DNA of 64,000 bases from Geomonas anaerohicana (GCF_016458305.1 NZ_JAEMHL010000008.1:1-64000), one strand, 5' to 3'. Counted from the first letter of the stretch, positions 43,187 to 53,021 are shown. The notes: generated from the letters alone by a model not told the origin. Translations and numbers: made by a program.

Positions 43187-43417
43187 ATGGGTATGGCAAA
43201 ACAGTGCAAATTCTTCGGCCACATCATCACCATCGACAAGGCACTGTCGGTACGAGACGGAGCGACACCGGAACACCGGCACTCGCTTGTTTTCGAGTGC
43301 GACAAGTGCGGCAAGCCCGTGCGCCCGCGCGCAGCCGGTGACAAGCACGTCGCGCACTTCGTGCACATCAAGGAAAACCCGGAGTGCCTCTACACGGAGC
43401 CGGCCAGGGAGTACTAG
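43187..43417 (+). CDS. Small zinc-ribbon-like protein
   Basis: 76 residues. ECDKCGKPVRPRAAGDKHVA followed by HFVHIKENPEC gives a C-x2-C ... H-x2-H/C pattern that resembles the N-terminal zinc module of CoiA-like proteins, so metal binding is likely. AAAGGAGC precedes the ATG. It has its own strong promoter and a leader hairpin, suggesting abundant or regulated expression. No function is established. Confidence 0.65.
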   Translation: MGMAKQCKFFGHIITIDKALSVRDGATPEHRHSLVFECDKCGKPVRPRAAGDKHVAHFVHIKENPECLYTEPAREY

Positions 43418-43529
43418 GCCGGAGCACGCTGCGGCGATAGATGCGGAGCATCCGCCACCGGAGGCCAAAACCGGCACCGGTTTGCCATGCGGCTGGCAAG
43501 AAAAGGGCTCCTGTGCTAGGATCGCCCGC

Positions 43530-44651
43530 ATGACGGGTTTAACAGAAACTGCCGCCAAGCGGCGCAAACAACTGCTGCGTTTCATCTCGACCGACCTGCT
43601 CGGGCCCATTGCCGGGAAGATGCCCAAGTCCTGCATCGAGTCCCTGGAAAAGGCCTCCAGCTACTCCGACGTCAACAGCCACATCCTGGACATCGTTCCG
43701 GTGACCGAGGCCTGCATCGTCAAGCACGAGGTCGCCGCCAAGCTCCCCCCCTTCATAAGAACCGAGGCCGTCTTCGGCAAGAAAAACCTGTACCTCTTGC
43801 GTAACGCCACCGTCTCGCCCCATTCCGGCATGGCCTGGATCGGCAACAGGATCCTCGAGGAGAGCGTGGGTTCCCTGCGCCGCATCATGGACTGGGGAGA
43901 CGTGCTGCACGAACCGCTGCTGCCGGCAAGGGAACTCCGCATCCCGGAGCCCGTGGTGATCTGCCATCCCGCCTCGTATTACCACTGGCTCTTCGAGGTC
44001 CTGCCCAACGTCCTGTTCGCCGTCGCCACCTTCCCCGGCGTCAAGATCGTGCTGCCGGAAAACCCGCCGCGCTACGTTCTCGAGGGGCTGAATACGGCTC
44101 TCGGTCCCGAGGCGCAACGCGACTTTTTGTTCAGCGCCGGCCCGATCAGGGTGGAGCGGCTGGTGGTGCCGCAGTACCACACCCAGCCGGAGTTCACGTC
44201 CCCCCAGGTGCTGGCGCTCTTGCGGTCGGCGGTGCAGGCCAAGGTGGTGCCGCAGGGTCCGGGAAGCAAAGAACCGAACCGCTCAGGCGCCAGGATCTAC
44301 GTCTCCAGGCAGAAAAGCAGGCGCCGTCTTGCCGGCGAGGCCGAGCTGGAAGCGAGGCTGCGGGAGATGGGCTTTGCCGTGCTGCACTGTGAGGCACTCT
44401 CCTTCGCGGAGCAGGTGCGCGCCTTTCACCAGGCGGAGGTCGTGGTGGGGTGCCACGGTGCCGGCCTCAGCAACCTGGCCTGGTGCGAGCCCCCCTGCCG
44501 GGTGGTGGAGATCTTCCCGAGAAACTACATCCTCGACTGCTTCGCCTGGCTCAGCTTCAGCCATGGCTTCGATTACCGCCATGTCATCTGCGACACGGGA
44601 CACAAGATCGATGAACGGGCCATGGAGGCGGTTATCGCGGCCGCAGGGTAA
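43530..44651 (+). CDS. GT61-family glycosyltransferase (DUF563)
   Basis: 373 residues. The C-terminal catalytic domain has the family's hallmarks: PASYYHWLFEVLPNVLFA (about 150), ARIYVSRQKSRRRL, and EVVVGCHGAGLSNLAWCEP (about 308) followed by VVEIFPRNY. It probably transfers a sugar to a cell-surface glycan, from the cytoplasmic side. The ATG at 43530 begins the conserved region; the frame continues upstream without similarity. It sits apart from any polysaccharide cluster. Confidence 0.85.
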   Translation: MTGLTETAAKRRKQLLRFISTDLLGPIAGKMPKSCIESLEKASSYSDVNSHILDIVPVTEACIVKHEVAAKLPPFIRTEAVFGKKNLYLLRNATVSPHSGMAWIGNRILEESVGSLRRIMDWGDVLHEPLLPARELRIPEPVVICHPASYYHWLFEVLPNVLFAVATFPGVKIVLPENPPRYVLEGLNTALGPEAQRDFLFSAGPIRVERLVVPQYHTQPEFTSPQVLALLRSAVQAKVVPQGPGSKEPNRSGARIYVSRQKSRRRLAGEAELEARLREMGFAVLHCEALSFAEQVRAFHQAEVVVGCHGAGLSNLAWCEPPCRVVEIFPRNYILDCFAWLSFSHGFDYRHVICDTGHKIDERAMEAVIAAAG

Positions 44652-44769
44652 AGCAGTGAAGGCAAATCCCCTCTGTCTCTTCTTCGCAAAGGGGAGGACG
44701 CGGATGCTCCTGCAGCACTGGCAGGTTCCCTTTCCGCTACTGCCACCGGGATCCCCCGCGCTCCCCAAT

Positions 44770-44988
44770 TCACTCCTCTGAACGCCTTTCCCGTGGTGCC
44801 CCCCGATGAATCCTTTCTCGCAGCATGAAGTCCCCAAAGCTGTCTCCAAGTAATTGCCAGCACCAGTCCGTTCCCTCCAAAAACGTATACACTTTGTCGT
44901 TTACGAAAAACTTGATGCTGATTCTGTTTTCCGATATAAACGCCACGCGCAAAATGTAATACAAAATATTCTCTGTCAAATTCTGCAC
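44770..44988 (-). CDS. Possible small hypothetical protein
   Basis: 72 residues from a GTG start, with a balanced composition (ISIKFFVNDKVYTFLEGTDW) and lower GC than the neighbours. No ribosome site is evident and no family is recognised. It is the only candidate gene in the 44652-45131 interval. Confidence 0.3.
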   Translation of the reverse strand: MQNLTENILYYILRVAFISENRISIKFFVNDKVYTFLEGTDWCWQLLGDSFGDFMLRERIHRGAPRERRSEE

Positions 44989-45131
44989 TTAAGCCAATTA
45001 AACGTTTCTACCTTTGCGCAATAACCACACTGGCCGCCGGGATTTAACAGCAAATAAGCAGTCAGACATGCTTTCGATCAGTACTTCGTGTTGTCAAAAA
45101 CAGCAAGATAGTGAAATTAAGGACGTTTTTT

Positions 45132-47270
45132 GTGAAAGCAACCATTGTAAAGAAGATTACGGCAATGATCATCATCATCGTCATCACGGCGGTGACCGTT
45201 ACAACCTACCTATCGCTGGCGCAGATGCGACAGGAAATGGTGCGCGTGGCCACAGCGTCACAGGAGAGCAGGCTCAACACGTTCTGGGAACTCTTGAGGC
45301 AAAAAGGAGAGCTCAAGATCGTCGACAACCGCCTCATGGCCGGCGACTACGTCATCAACGGCAACAACGAGCTTCCCGACAAGGTGGCCAAGATCTGCGG
45401 CGGCACGGCAACCATATTCATGAACGACGAGCGCGTGGCCACCAACGTAGTCAAGGAGGACGGCACCAGGGCGGTGGGGACCAAGCTGCAGGGCCCCGCT
45501 TTCGACGCGGTGTTCCGCAAGGGAGAGCCCTACCGCGGCGTCGCCCCCATTCTCAACGTCCCCTATTTCACCGCCTATGATCCCATCCTCGATGCCGGCG
45601 GCCACGTCATCGGCGCGCTCTACGTCGGCGTCAAGACTGCGGAGTTCCTGCAGTCCTTCGAGCACACCAGGACCGTGGTCATCTCCCTCGCCATCGGCTT
45701 TACCATCCTGGCCAGTTGCATCGCTGCCTGGTTCACCAGGATGCTGCTCGCCCCGCTGGGCAAGGCGGTGGCGATCACCGAGGCCGTGGCCGAAGGGGAC
45801 CTCACCGTCGCCATTCCGGCCGGAGGGGGAGACGAGGCGGGGAAGCTTTTCGCGTCGCTGAAGACGATGGTTGCCGGGCTGTGCGGTATGATCAGCCGCC
45901 TTGCCGGCTCGGCAGCCGCGCTGCAGGGGATCTCCGGGCGGCTGGCAACTGAGGCGGTGCACGCGGTCGCGGCAGCCAGGCACCAACAGGAAAAGGTGAC
46001 CGAGGCGTCGGCCTACGTGCAGACCATAGCGGACAAGGCGGATGAGATCAGGAACGGGACCCAGCGGCTGGCACAGGCTGCCGCCGAGTCTTCCTCGGCG
46101 ATTCTGGAGATGACCGCCAGTACCGACGAGGTCGCTTTGAACGCGGAGCGGCTGACGACCCTGGTGGCCGAGGTGACCGCGGCCATGATGCAGAGCGCCT
46201 CCGCCACCAGCGAGATCGGGGAGCACACCAAGTCGCTGGTCTCCTCGTCCCTTTCCACCGCTTCCTCGATCCTGGAAATGGAAGCGGCCACCAACAGTGT
46301 CAAGGGGAACGCGCTGCTGACGGCCGAAGTGGCCGAAGGGGTCGAGGAGGACGCCCTGAAAGGGGTGGAGGCGATGCGCGCCATGCGCCAGGGGATGAGC
46401 GACATCCGCGCCTCCTCCGGCGTCACCAACCAGGTCATCGCGACGCTCACCTCCAGGACCCACGAGATCGGAGTCATCTCCTCGGTGATCGACGACATCG
46501 CCAAGCGGACCTCGCTGCTTGCTCTCAACGCGAGTATCATCGCCGCCCAGGCCGGGGCGCACGGCAAACCCTTCGGCGTGGTGGCCGAGGAGATCAAGAT
46601 GCTCGCATCGAGCACCGCCAACTCAACCAACGAGATTGCCGCCCTGATCTCGGCTGTACAACTGGAGACCGAGCATGCGGTGAAAGCGATCAAGGAGGCG
46701 GATCAGCGCATCGCGGCGGGAGAGGAGCTGAGCTTGCGCTCCAGCGCCGCGCTGGAAAAGATCGTGAGCGGCGTCTCCAGCGCCCGCAGCCACGTCGGCG
46801 GCATTGCGCTGGCCACGGCCGAGCAGGCCAAGGGGACCAGCCTGATCCGGGAGGCGATGGACCGGGTCACCCAGATGACCGAGAAGATCGAAAGGGCGAT
46901 CAGGGAGCAGGCCGGGGCGAAGGAGGCGATCATGTTCGCCGCCGAGGAGATGAGGGAGCTGGCGACGCAGTTCCACTGCGCCACCAGGGAGCAGAGCAAG
47001 GTGGGACGCTCCATATCCGACTCGATCCTCGACGTGAGCGAGATGTCCAGGAAGATAGAAGCGGCCTGCGCGGTGCAGGCCCAGGAAAACCAGCAGATAG
47101 CGGCGGCGGTGGCGGAGATCCACTGCGATGCCGACCGCTGCCTGCAGGCCGCAGCACAGCTGGAGACCGGCGCCAGCGACCTCGCCAGCCAGGTCGAAGT
47201 GCTGCAGCAGGGAGCCGGTGCCTTCCGGCTCGCAGGGGAGACCGTATCGGCAGGCAAGGTATTAATTTAG
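45132..47270 (+). CDS. Methyl-accepting chemotaxis protein with Cache sensor, non-canonical tip
   Basis: About 712 residues. Membrane segment 1 is ITAMIIIIVITAVTVTTYLS. A periplasmic single Cache domain follows (MAGDYVINGNNELPDKVAKI ... YFTAYDPILDAGGHVIGALY), then membrane segment 2 (VVISLAIGFTILASCIAAW), HAMP, and a long cytoplasmic coiled coil. The hairpin tip reads AKRTSLLALNASIIAAQAG where canonical receptors have [18 protein letters not shown]; several residues that contact CheA/CheW are altered. GTG at 45132 is preferred (AAGGA 8 bases upstream); a GTG at 45111 is possible. It may be a specialised or signalling-divergent receptor. Confidence 0.8.
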   Translation: MKATIVKKITAMIIIIVITAVTVTTYLSLAQMRQEMVRVATASQESRLNTFWELLRQKGELKIVDNRLMAGDYVINGNNELPDKVAKICGGTATIFMNDERVATNVVKEDGTRAVGTKLQGPAFDAVFRKGEPYRGVAPILNVPYFTAYDPILDAGGHVIGALYVGVKTAEFLQSFEHTRTVVISLAIGFTILASCIAAWFTRMLLAPLGKAVAITEAVAEGDLTVAIPAGGGDEAGKLFASLKTMVAGLCGMISRLAGSAAALQGISGRLATEAVHAVAAARHQQEKVTEASAYVQTIADKADEIRNGTQRLAQAAAESSSAILEMTASTDEVALNAERLTTLVAEVTAAMMQSASATSEIGEHTKSLVSSSLSTASSILEMEAATNSVKGNALLTAEVAEGVEEDALKGVEAMRAMRQGMSDIRASSGVTNQVIATLTSRTHEIGVISSVIDDIAKRTSLLALNASIIAAQAGAHGKPFGVVAEEIKMLASSTANSTNEIAALISAVQLETEHAVKAIKEADQRIAAGEELSLRSSAALEKIVSGVSSARSHVGGIALATAEQAKGTSLIREAMDRVTQMTEKIERAIREQAGAKEAIMFAAEEMRELATQFHCATREQSKVGRSISDSILDVSEMSRKIEAACAVQAQENQQIAAAVAEIHCDADRCLQAAAQLETGASDLASQVEVLQQGAGAFRLAGETVSAGKVLI

Positions 47271-47289
47271 TGGCACTTTTTCGGTAAAT

Positions 47290-47468
47290 ATCGTAACATG
47301 ATTATCAAAGGCAGGTGAAACCGAACAGGGTGCCTCTGCTCCCACGGACCTCAACGGTACGCGAGTAGAAGTGGTAAGCAGATTCACCAGAGACACCTTC
47401 TAAAAATCCATACCTCAAGGGGTGAAGGACAAAGAGCTGGCGAGCAGCAGAAAGCGCCGGCTCTTTTT
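47290..47468 (+). ncRNA. Possible structured RNA ending in an intrinsic terminator
   Basis: Between the two chemoreceptor genes. GGTGCCTCTG (47329-47338) pairs with CAGAGACACC (47388-47397), enclosing smaller pairings, and then a terminator hairpin (47434-47463) with TTTTT. It lies 310 bases ahead of the next gene, so it may be an sRNA, a long attenuating leader, or merely the first gene's terminator region. I could not match it to a known riboswitch. Confidence 0.35.
47434..47468 (+). terminator. Intrinsic terminator
   Basis: GAGCTGGCG / CGCCGGCTC stem (one G-U pair) with a 12-base loop, followed by TTTTTG. Confidence 0.75.
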
Positions 47469-47504
47469 GTATCCGGAGCATGACCAACAGGCATGCCAAA
47501 CGCT

Positions 47505-47620
47505 TCCAGGTCCCCTCTCCTTCCGGGAGAAGGGTCAGGGGTGAGGGCGTTGCCCCGGGTCATTGCCGCGGCCGGCAGAGCCCTCACCCGCCCGCGGGCA
47601 CCCTCTCCCAGAAGTAGCGG
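47505..47620. repeat. REP-like palindromic pair
   Basis: CCCCTCTCCTTCCGGGAGAAGG followed by GGGTGAGGGCG, and a mirrored half CCCTCACCCGCCCGCGGGCA then CCCTCTCCCAGAAG about 60 bp later. This is the same family as 22551-22594, here as an inverted doublet (REPIN-like). Confidence 0.6.
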
Positions 47621-47695
47621 GACTAGCGGAAGATCATTGCTAGTCAGGTATTTTTCGTTTTTTGCGCAGCCCCCGAGTGAAGACGACAAAGTTGC

Positions 47696-47723
47696 TAAAG
47701 AAATGGCCTCAAACTGCCGATAG
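47696..47723 (+). promoter_or_regulatory. Candidate flagellar sigma-28 (FliA) promoter
   Basis: TAAAG (47696-47700) and GCCGATAG (47716-47723), 16 bases between TAAA and GCCG. This closely matches TAAA-N15-GCCGATAA and lies 59 bp before a chemoreceptor start codon. Confidence 0.55.
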
Positions 47724-47781
47724 TACGAGGACTATCCATGCAGCAAAACGATACGCCGTACCCGGCTTTGCAGAGGAGAGC

Positions 47782-49785
47782 ATGTGCATGAAACGTTTTC
47801 GCGATTGGGGCATATTTCAGAAGATCATCAGCGCCACGCTGCTGTCATGGCTGCTGCTGGTGGCCATATCGGTGTTCCTGCTGACACCGTACCTGCGCAC
47901 GCTGATCATGAACGAGCGGCAGGCGACGGTGCGTGCCATGGTGCAGCAGGCCACCAGCAGGATGAAGTCCTACCAGGACCAGGTCGACCGCGGGACCCTG
48001 ACCCGGGAGGAAGCACAGCGCAGGACGATCCAGGAGATCTCGGCGGCCCGCTACCAGGGAACCAACTACCTCTGGATCAACGACCTCAGCCCGAGGATGG
48101 TGATCCACCCCCTGAAGCCGGAACTGAACGGCAAGGATCTGGGACAGTTCAAGGACCCGGCGGGAAAACTGCTGTTCGTGGAGATGGTGCGGGCCTGCAA
48201 CGACCAAGGCAGCGGCTTCGTCAGCTACCAGTGGCCCAAGAGCGCCGCCGGGGCACCGCAACCGAAGCTTTCCTACGTGGAGCTGTTCCGCCCCTGGGGG
48301 TGGGTGGTGGGAACCGGCATCTACCTGGACGACGTGCAGGCCACGCTGCTGCGCACGCAGCTGTACATCGGGACGGGGCTCCTCGCGGTGCTCGCCTTGA
48401 CCCTTTTGCTGACCTGGCTGATAGCCCGCTCGATCACCAGGCCGCTGCACGAGATGGTGCAGGCCGTTGAGGCGCTCGCCTCGGGAGACGGGGACCTATC
48501 ACGGAACATCGCGGGTGGGCGCAGCGACGAACTGGGGGCGCTGGCCGGCAACATGAACATCTTCATCGAGACCCTGCATACGCTGGTGGCAAACGTGCTA
48601 CAGGTAAGCATCAACGTGGTGATCGGCTCCAGCAAGGTGCATGGCATGGCCAAGCAGATCAACAGCAACGCCGACGATCTCGCGGCCCAATCGGTCGCGG
48701 TGGCCACCGCAAGCGAAGAGATGTCGGCGACTTCGCAAGACATCGCCCGCAGCTGCGCGCAGGCGGCGCAAGGCGGCACCACCACGACAGGTGTCGCCTC
48801 CGACGGGGCCCAGGTGGTCAACGAGACCGTGGCGGGGATGCACCAGATCGCGGACCTGGTGCGGCAATCGGCAACGACCGTGGCCGGCCTGGGGCAGCGT
48901 TCCGACCAGATCGGGGAGATCATCGGCACCATCGAGGAGATCGCGGACCAGACCAACCTCTTGGCGCTGAACGCGGCGATAGAAGCCGCACGGGCGGGGG
49001 AACAGGGCCGGGGCTTCGCCGTCGTCGCCGACGAGGTGCGCGCCCTCGCGGAGCGGACCACCAAGGCGACCAAGGAGATCGGGGCGATGATCGGCGCGAT
49101 CCAGGTGGAAACCAAGGCGGCGGTGCGATCGATGGAGCACGGGGTCTCGGTAGTAGAGCAAGGGTCGCACGGGGCGCAGCGGTCGGGACAAGCCCTGCAG
49201 GACATCATCGCCAGTGTGGAGGGGGTGACCGGGGAGTTGGCCCAGATCGCTACGGCGGCGGAGGAGCAGAGCGCGACGACCCACGAGATAGCGGCCAGCG
49301 TGCAGCGGGTGACCGATATCGCGCGCGACACCTCGACACAGACGCAGCGGACCACGCACGAGGCGAACCACCTGCTCACCATGGCCGAGGAGCTGATGGC
49401 ACTGCTGGGCAAGTTCAAGATCAACGAGGATGCCGCGCTGGTGATCAGCAGGGCGAGGAGCGCGCACATGATTTTCGTGGGCAAGATCAAGGGGCACCTG
49501 GACGGCTCCATCAAGGTGGACCCGCAGGCCCTCCCCACCCACCTGACCTGCGCCTTCGGGAAATGGTATCAGAGCAAAGGAAGGGAGGACTGTGGTCACA
49601 GCGAGCTCTACCGCCAGATCGACCCGCCGCACGCGAAGGTCCACGAACTGGGCAAGCAGGCGGTGATCGCCTGCAACAACGGCAACATGGGCAAGGCGGC
49701 GGAACTGTGCGCGGAGATGGTGGACACCTCACAGGTGCTGCTGGAAATACTGGAACAACTCGAGGGGAGGTGCGGGAAAGGCTAA
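47782..49785 (+). CDS. Methyl-accepting chemotaxis protein with sCache_2 and CZB domains
   Basis: 667 residues. Membrane segment 1 ([19 protein letters not shown]) precedes a periplasmic sCache_2 domain ([33 protein letters not shown]). Membrane segment 2, HAMP and a canonical signalling tip ([20 protein letters not shown]) follow. The C-terminal CZB zinc-binding domain (about 585-660: [40 protein letters not shown]) provides the His3-Cys set. CZB receptors sense zinc, or hypochlorous acid via the zinc-thiolate. GAGGAG precedes the ATG at 47782. The gene is preceded by a sigma-28-like promoter, as expected for a chemotaxis gene. Confidence 0.9.
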   Translation: MCMKRFRDWGIFQKIISATLLSWLLLVAISVFLLTPYLRTLIMNERQATVRAMVQQATSRMKSYQDQVDRGTLTREEAQRRTIQEISAARYQGTNYLWINDLSPRMVIHPLKPELNGKDLGQFKDPAGKLLFVEMVRACNDQGSGFVSYQWPKSAAGAPQPKLSYVELFRPWGWVVGTGIYLDDVQATLLRTQLYIGTGLLAVLALTLLLTWLIARSITRPLHEMVQAVEALASGDGDLSRNIAGGRSDELGALAGNMNIFIETLHTLVANVLQVSINVVIGSSKVHGMAKQINSNADDLAAQSVAVATASEEMSATSQDIARSCAQAAQGGTTTTGVASDGAQVVNETVAGMHQIADLVRQSATTVAGLGQRSDQIGEIIGTIEEIADQTNLLALNAAIEAARAGEQGRGFAVVADEVRALAERTTKATKEIGAMIGAIQVETKAAVRSMEHGVSVVEQGSHGAQRSGQALQDIIASVEGVTGELAQIATAAEEQSATTHEIAASVQRVTDIARDTSTQTQRTTHEANHLLTMAEELMALLGKFKINEDAALVISRARSAHMIFVGKIKGHLDGSIKVDPQALPTHLTCAFGKWYQSKGREDCGHSELYRQIDPPHAKVHELGKQAVIACNNGNMGKAAELCAEMVDTSQVLLEILEQLEGRCGKG

Positions 49786-49790
49786 CCGCC

Positions 49791-49825
49791 GTTCTACGTT
49801 CTACGTTCTACGTTCTACGTTCTAC
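49791..49825. repeat. Heptanucleotide microsatellite (GTTCTAC)5
   Basis: Five perfect tandem copies of GTTCTAC directly after the chemoreceptor gene stop. Confidence 0.95.
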
Positions 49826-49915
49826 GTTACGCGTGCTACGCTGCACTTGCTGCATTGTGCGTGGTGCGTCAAGGTTGACGGTCGGGGTATGCTTTTCGCG
49901 ACTATTATGTGACGA

Positions 49916-50851
49916 CTAGCGGGTGAAGAGCTGACGCAGACGCTCCGGCTCTTCGCCCAGCCATGCGGGACTGGCGGCGGTGCCGTCAAAGAGCGAGGTG
50001 GTTTTGAACGGCTCGTAGTAACCGGTACGGGCAGCCTCGGCGGTGCGCGACAACAGCGACTCCACTTCGGCCGGCTCCATCGGACGGAAAGCATCAGCAA
50101 CCTGGCAGGCCTGCTCTAAGACGTCCATGCTGTCAATCCCGGTGATGACGACGGAGGTGGGCAGGTGCAGGGCATAGCGCAGACATTCGACGGCGGTCAC
50201 CGCACCGGACTTGAGCAGGATGCCGTTGGCCATCGATTTCATCCCCAGCACCCCGATCTCTTCCCGTACCAGCTCGGGGAGCACCATCTGCTGAAAACTC
50301 CTGAAGTGGGCATCCATCACGTTCAGCGGCATCTGCACCGCATCGAAGCGGAAGCCGTTCTCGGCAGCGACCCGGAGCATGTGCAGATGGATCTGCGGGT
50401 CTTTGTGCCCGGTGAAACCGAGATAGCGGATCTTGCCGGCCTGGCGCGCCTCCAATAACGCCTGGTGCGCCCCATCCTCGTCGAAGATGCGGTGCGGGTC
50501 CTCGAAGCGGAGCACCTCGTGGTGCTGCACCAGGTCGATCATGTCCACCTGCAACCTTTGCAGCGATTGGTCCAACTGCCGGGCGGCCTCCTGCCGGGAA
50601 CGCCCGTCGATCTTGGTCATCAGGAAGACCCGGTCCCGATAACCGTCCTTAAGGGCCTTGCCCATACGCAGTTCGCTGGCACCGTCGTTGTAATCCCAGC
50701 AGTTGTCCATGAAGGTGATGCCGCGGTCGATAGCCACACGCACGAGACGGATGCTCTCCGCTTCGCTGACCCGCGGCAGCCCCAGGTGCCACCCCCCTAC
50801 CCCGATCGCCGATACCTTCTCTCCCGTGCTCCCCAAGGTGCGGTAGATCAT
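49916..50851 (-). CDS. Aldo/keto reductase
   Basis: 311 residues, TIM-barrel NADPH-dependent oxidoreductase. The catalytic tetrad is visible: D49 and Y54 in FMDNCWDYNDGASE, K80 in LMTKIDGR, and His in LVQHHEV (110/111). Cofactor segments include IGVLGMKSMANG and a C-terminal VITGIDSMDVLEQA. The C-terminus is long (about 30 extra residues, YYEPFKTTSLFDG). GGGAGG precedes the ATG. Substrate not assigned; single gene. Confidence 0.9.
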   Translation of the reverse strand: MIYRTLGSTGEKVSAIGVGGWHLGLPRVSEAESIRLVRVAIDRGITFMDNCWDYNDGASELRMGKALKDGYRDRVFLMTKIDGRSRQEAARQLDQSLQRLQVDMIDLVQHHEVLRFEDPHRIFDEDGAHQALLEARQAGKIRYLGFTGHKDPQIHLHMLRVAAENGFRFDAVQMPLNVMDAHFRSFQQMVLPELVREEIGVLGMKSMANGILLKSGAVTAVECLRYALHLPTSVVITGIDSMDVLEQACQVADAFRPMEPAEVESLLSRTAEAARTGYYEPFKTTSLFDGTAASPAWLGEEPERLRQLFTR

Positions 50852-51115
50852 GATTGCCTCCCAGGCCTGTCACATGCCGCTGCCAACGGCGCCGCCTCCA
50901 ACCGGGAAACTATACGCCCTTTCATCCCGGCTTCAAGGATGCTGCACGAACGGCAAGCGCCGCGGCTGAAGCGTTACCGGCAACGACGCGTACCTGTGGT
51001 ATGCTCAGGGTGCCTCCCCTGGCTTTAAGCCGTTGACAACAGGGGACAACGGGCATAGATTCGCCTTTTCCGCAGGCATCGCCGCGCCACCCACCTATAA
51101 CCAAGAGAGAGACCG

Positions 51116-52804
51116 ATGATCCTTTTCCCCAAGGCGGCCCGCACGCTGGCTGCGCTCCTTGCGGCGACACTGTTGACCGCCGCACCGTCCCTTGCGGCCG
51201 GCGACCATTCCGCATCCCCCGCACCCATAGAAGCGCAGAAGATCTGTGCGCAGCCCAACGATGCGGTGCGGGAGTATGCCGCCCTGATCGAGAAGACCAA
51301 AAAGGAGCAGCCGGAGTTCGTCGAGGCGCTACGCCTGTTCCCGAAGGGAGCCGATCTACATAACCATCTCTCCGGCACCGTGCAGCCGGAAAAGTACCTG
51401 GCCCTGGGGACCGCCGACGGCGCCTGCTACGGGCCCGAAGGCACGACAACGCCCTACACCATGGAAGCGGCGACGTCGTCCGGCCGCTGCAGCGACGGCT
51501 TCAGGCCGCTCTCGGAAGCTTCCGACCCGGACCGGGAGCAGATCCTGCGATCCGTCTCCATGTACCGCTTCGGCTATCCCGACACCCAGGCGGGGCATGA
51601 CCACTTCTTCAACACCTTCGCCAGGTTCCGGGCCGTCTCCGACAACGCCTGCAACACCCCTCCCATGCTGGCCGAGGTACTGAGGCAGTCCCAACGGGAC
51701 GGCGTGTCCTACCTGGAGACCATGCTCTCCTTTCAGTCTTCGGCGGTGAGCGCGCTGGCCAGGCAGTTGAAGCAGCGATTCCCGGCACAGGCCTCCTACC
51801 GGGACAACCGCCAGTTCCCCGCACTGCAGCGTTTCCTGCTCGACGCGGGGCTGGGCGATGCGGTCGCCGCCGCGCGCACCGAGATCGCGCAGTACGTGAA
51901 CAAGACCCGTACCCTGCTCAACTGCGGCAGTCCCGACGCCGAACCGGCCTGCGGCGTTGATTACGCCTTCATCGTGACCGTGAACCGCACCTCGGCGCTG
52001 GCGGACGGCAGCCCGGACCTGGCCAAGGTGTTCACCCAGGCCGCCTTCTCCATGCTGCTCTCCTCCTCTGAGGAGCGCGTGGTCGGGGTGAACCTGCTGA
52101 GCAAGGAGGATGCCCCGGTCTCGCTGGCGGGATTCCAGGACCAGATGCGCATCTTCGGCTACTTCCACGAGGCCTTTCCTAAGGTGAACATGGCCCTGCA
52201 TGCCGGCGAGCTGACCCCCTGCTTCGTGGGGGCTGACAACCCGGCCCTGAAGGAGCACCTCACCGGCACGCTCAAGGCGGGAGCCAGGCGGATCGGGCAC
52301 GGCGTCTCCTTCGCTTTCCTGAAGGACAAGGAGAAGTCGGAAGTGGCCGACCTTTTCAGGCGCAACAACGCCCTGGTCGAGATCATGTTCACCAGCAACG
52401 CTCAGATCCTCGGCATCGCCGGCGCGACGCATCCCTTCACCCAGTACCGGGCCTACGGGGTGCCGGTTGCCTTCGCCAGCGACGACGAGGGGGTGTCCCA
52501 CGCGAACCTTACCGACGAATGGATCTACGGGGTCCGCAAGTACGGCCTCACCCGCGACGACCTGCAGTACCTCGGGCGCAACAGCCTGCAGTACAGCTTC
52601 ATGGCAGGCAGCCCGCTGTGGGCCGACGTGGCGCAGGGTAAGCCGGTGGAAGCCTGCTCCGCAGACGCCCCCGGCTCGGCCACGCCGTCGCAGCGCTGCG
52701 GGAGTTTCCTGAAACAAAGCGCCAAGGCGGCGGCACAGTGGGAGTACGAGGCGCGATTGAAGGAGTACTGGCGCAACTACGGGAAGTATTTTGGGAAGAG
52801 GTAG
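51116..52804 (+). CDS. Secreted adenosine-deaminase-like metal hydrolase
   Basis: 562 residues. A signal peptide (LAALLAATLLTAAPSLAA) makes it extracytoplasmic, unlike housekeeping adenosine deaminase. Metal-site motifs of the ADA/ADGF amidohydrolases are in order: DLHNHLSG (H82, H84), ALHAGELTP (H362, E365), RIGHGVSFA and FASDDEGVSH (D456, D457). It probably deaminates adenosine or a related nucleoside for scavenging. Length exceeds cytosolic ADA by about 200 residues through N-terminal and internal insertions with four Cys. Single gene with a downstream terminator. Confidence 0.85.
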   Translation: MILFPKAARTLAALLAATLLTAAPSLAAGDHSASPAPIEAQKICAQPNDAVREYAALIEKTKKEQPEFVEALRLFPKGADLHNHLSGTVQPEKYLALGTADGACYGPEGTTTPYTMEAATSSGRCSDGFRPLSEASDPDREQILRSVSMYRFGYPDTQAGHDHFFNTFARFRAVSDNACNTPPMLAEVLRQSQRDGVSYLETMLSFQSSAVSALARQLKQRFPAQASYRDNRQFPALQRFLLDAGLGDAVAAARTEIAQYVNKTRTLLNCGSPDAEPACGVDYAFIVTVNRTSALADGSPDLAKVFTQAAFSMLLSSSEERVVGVNLLSKEDAPVSLAGFQDQMRIFGYFHEAFPKVNMALHAGELTPCFVGADNPALKEHLTGTLKAGARRIGHGVSFAFLKDKEKSEVADLFRRNNALVEIMFTSNAQILGIAGATHPFTQYRAYGVPVAFASDDEGVSHANLTDEWIYGVRKYGLTRDDLQYLGRNSLQYSFMAGSPLWADVAQGKPVEACSADAPGSATPSQRCGSFLKQSAKAAAQWEYEARLKEYWRNYGKYFGKR

Positions 52805-52910
52805 GGGGGATCCAGCTTCCCCTTCGCAAAGGGGGGGACGTGAGGGCTCGTGCAGCGCTTCATGGCATAGATAAGCCTGCTGCCACTGAACTGGGAAAGA
52901 ACCATGAAGA

Positions 52911-52943
52911 AAGGGGACGCGGCGTGGCTGCGTCCCCTTTTTT
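52911..52943 (+). terminator. Intrinsic terminator
   Basis: GGGGACGC / GCGTCCCC stem followed by TTTTTT, 110 bp after the deaminase-like gene. Confidence 0.8.
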
Positions 52944-53021
52944 GCTTTCAGCTTGGGAAGGTGGCTGAGCTGAAAGGAGCGTTCCGCGAGAAGGACTGGC
53001 ACCTGACCAGCCAGTCCCTTC

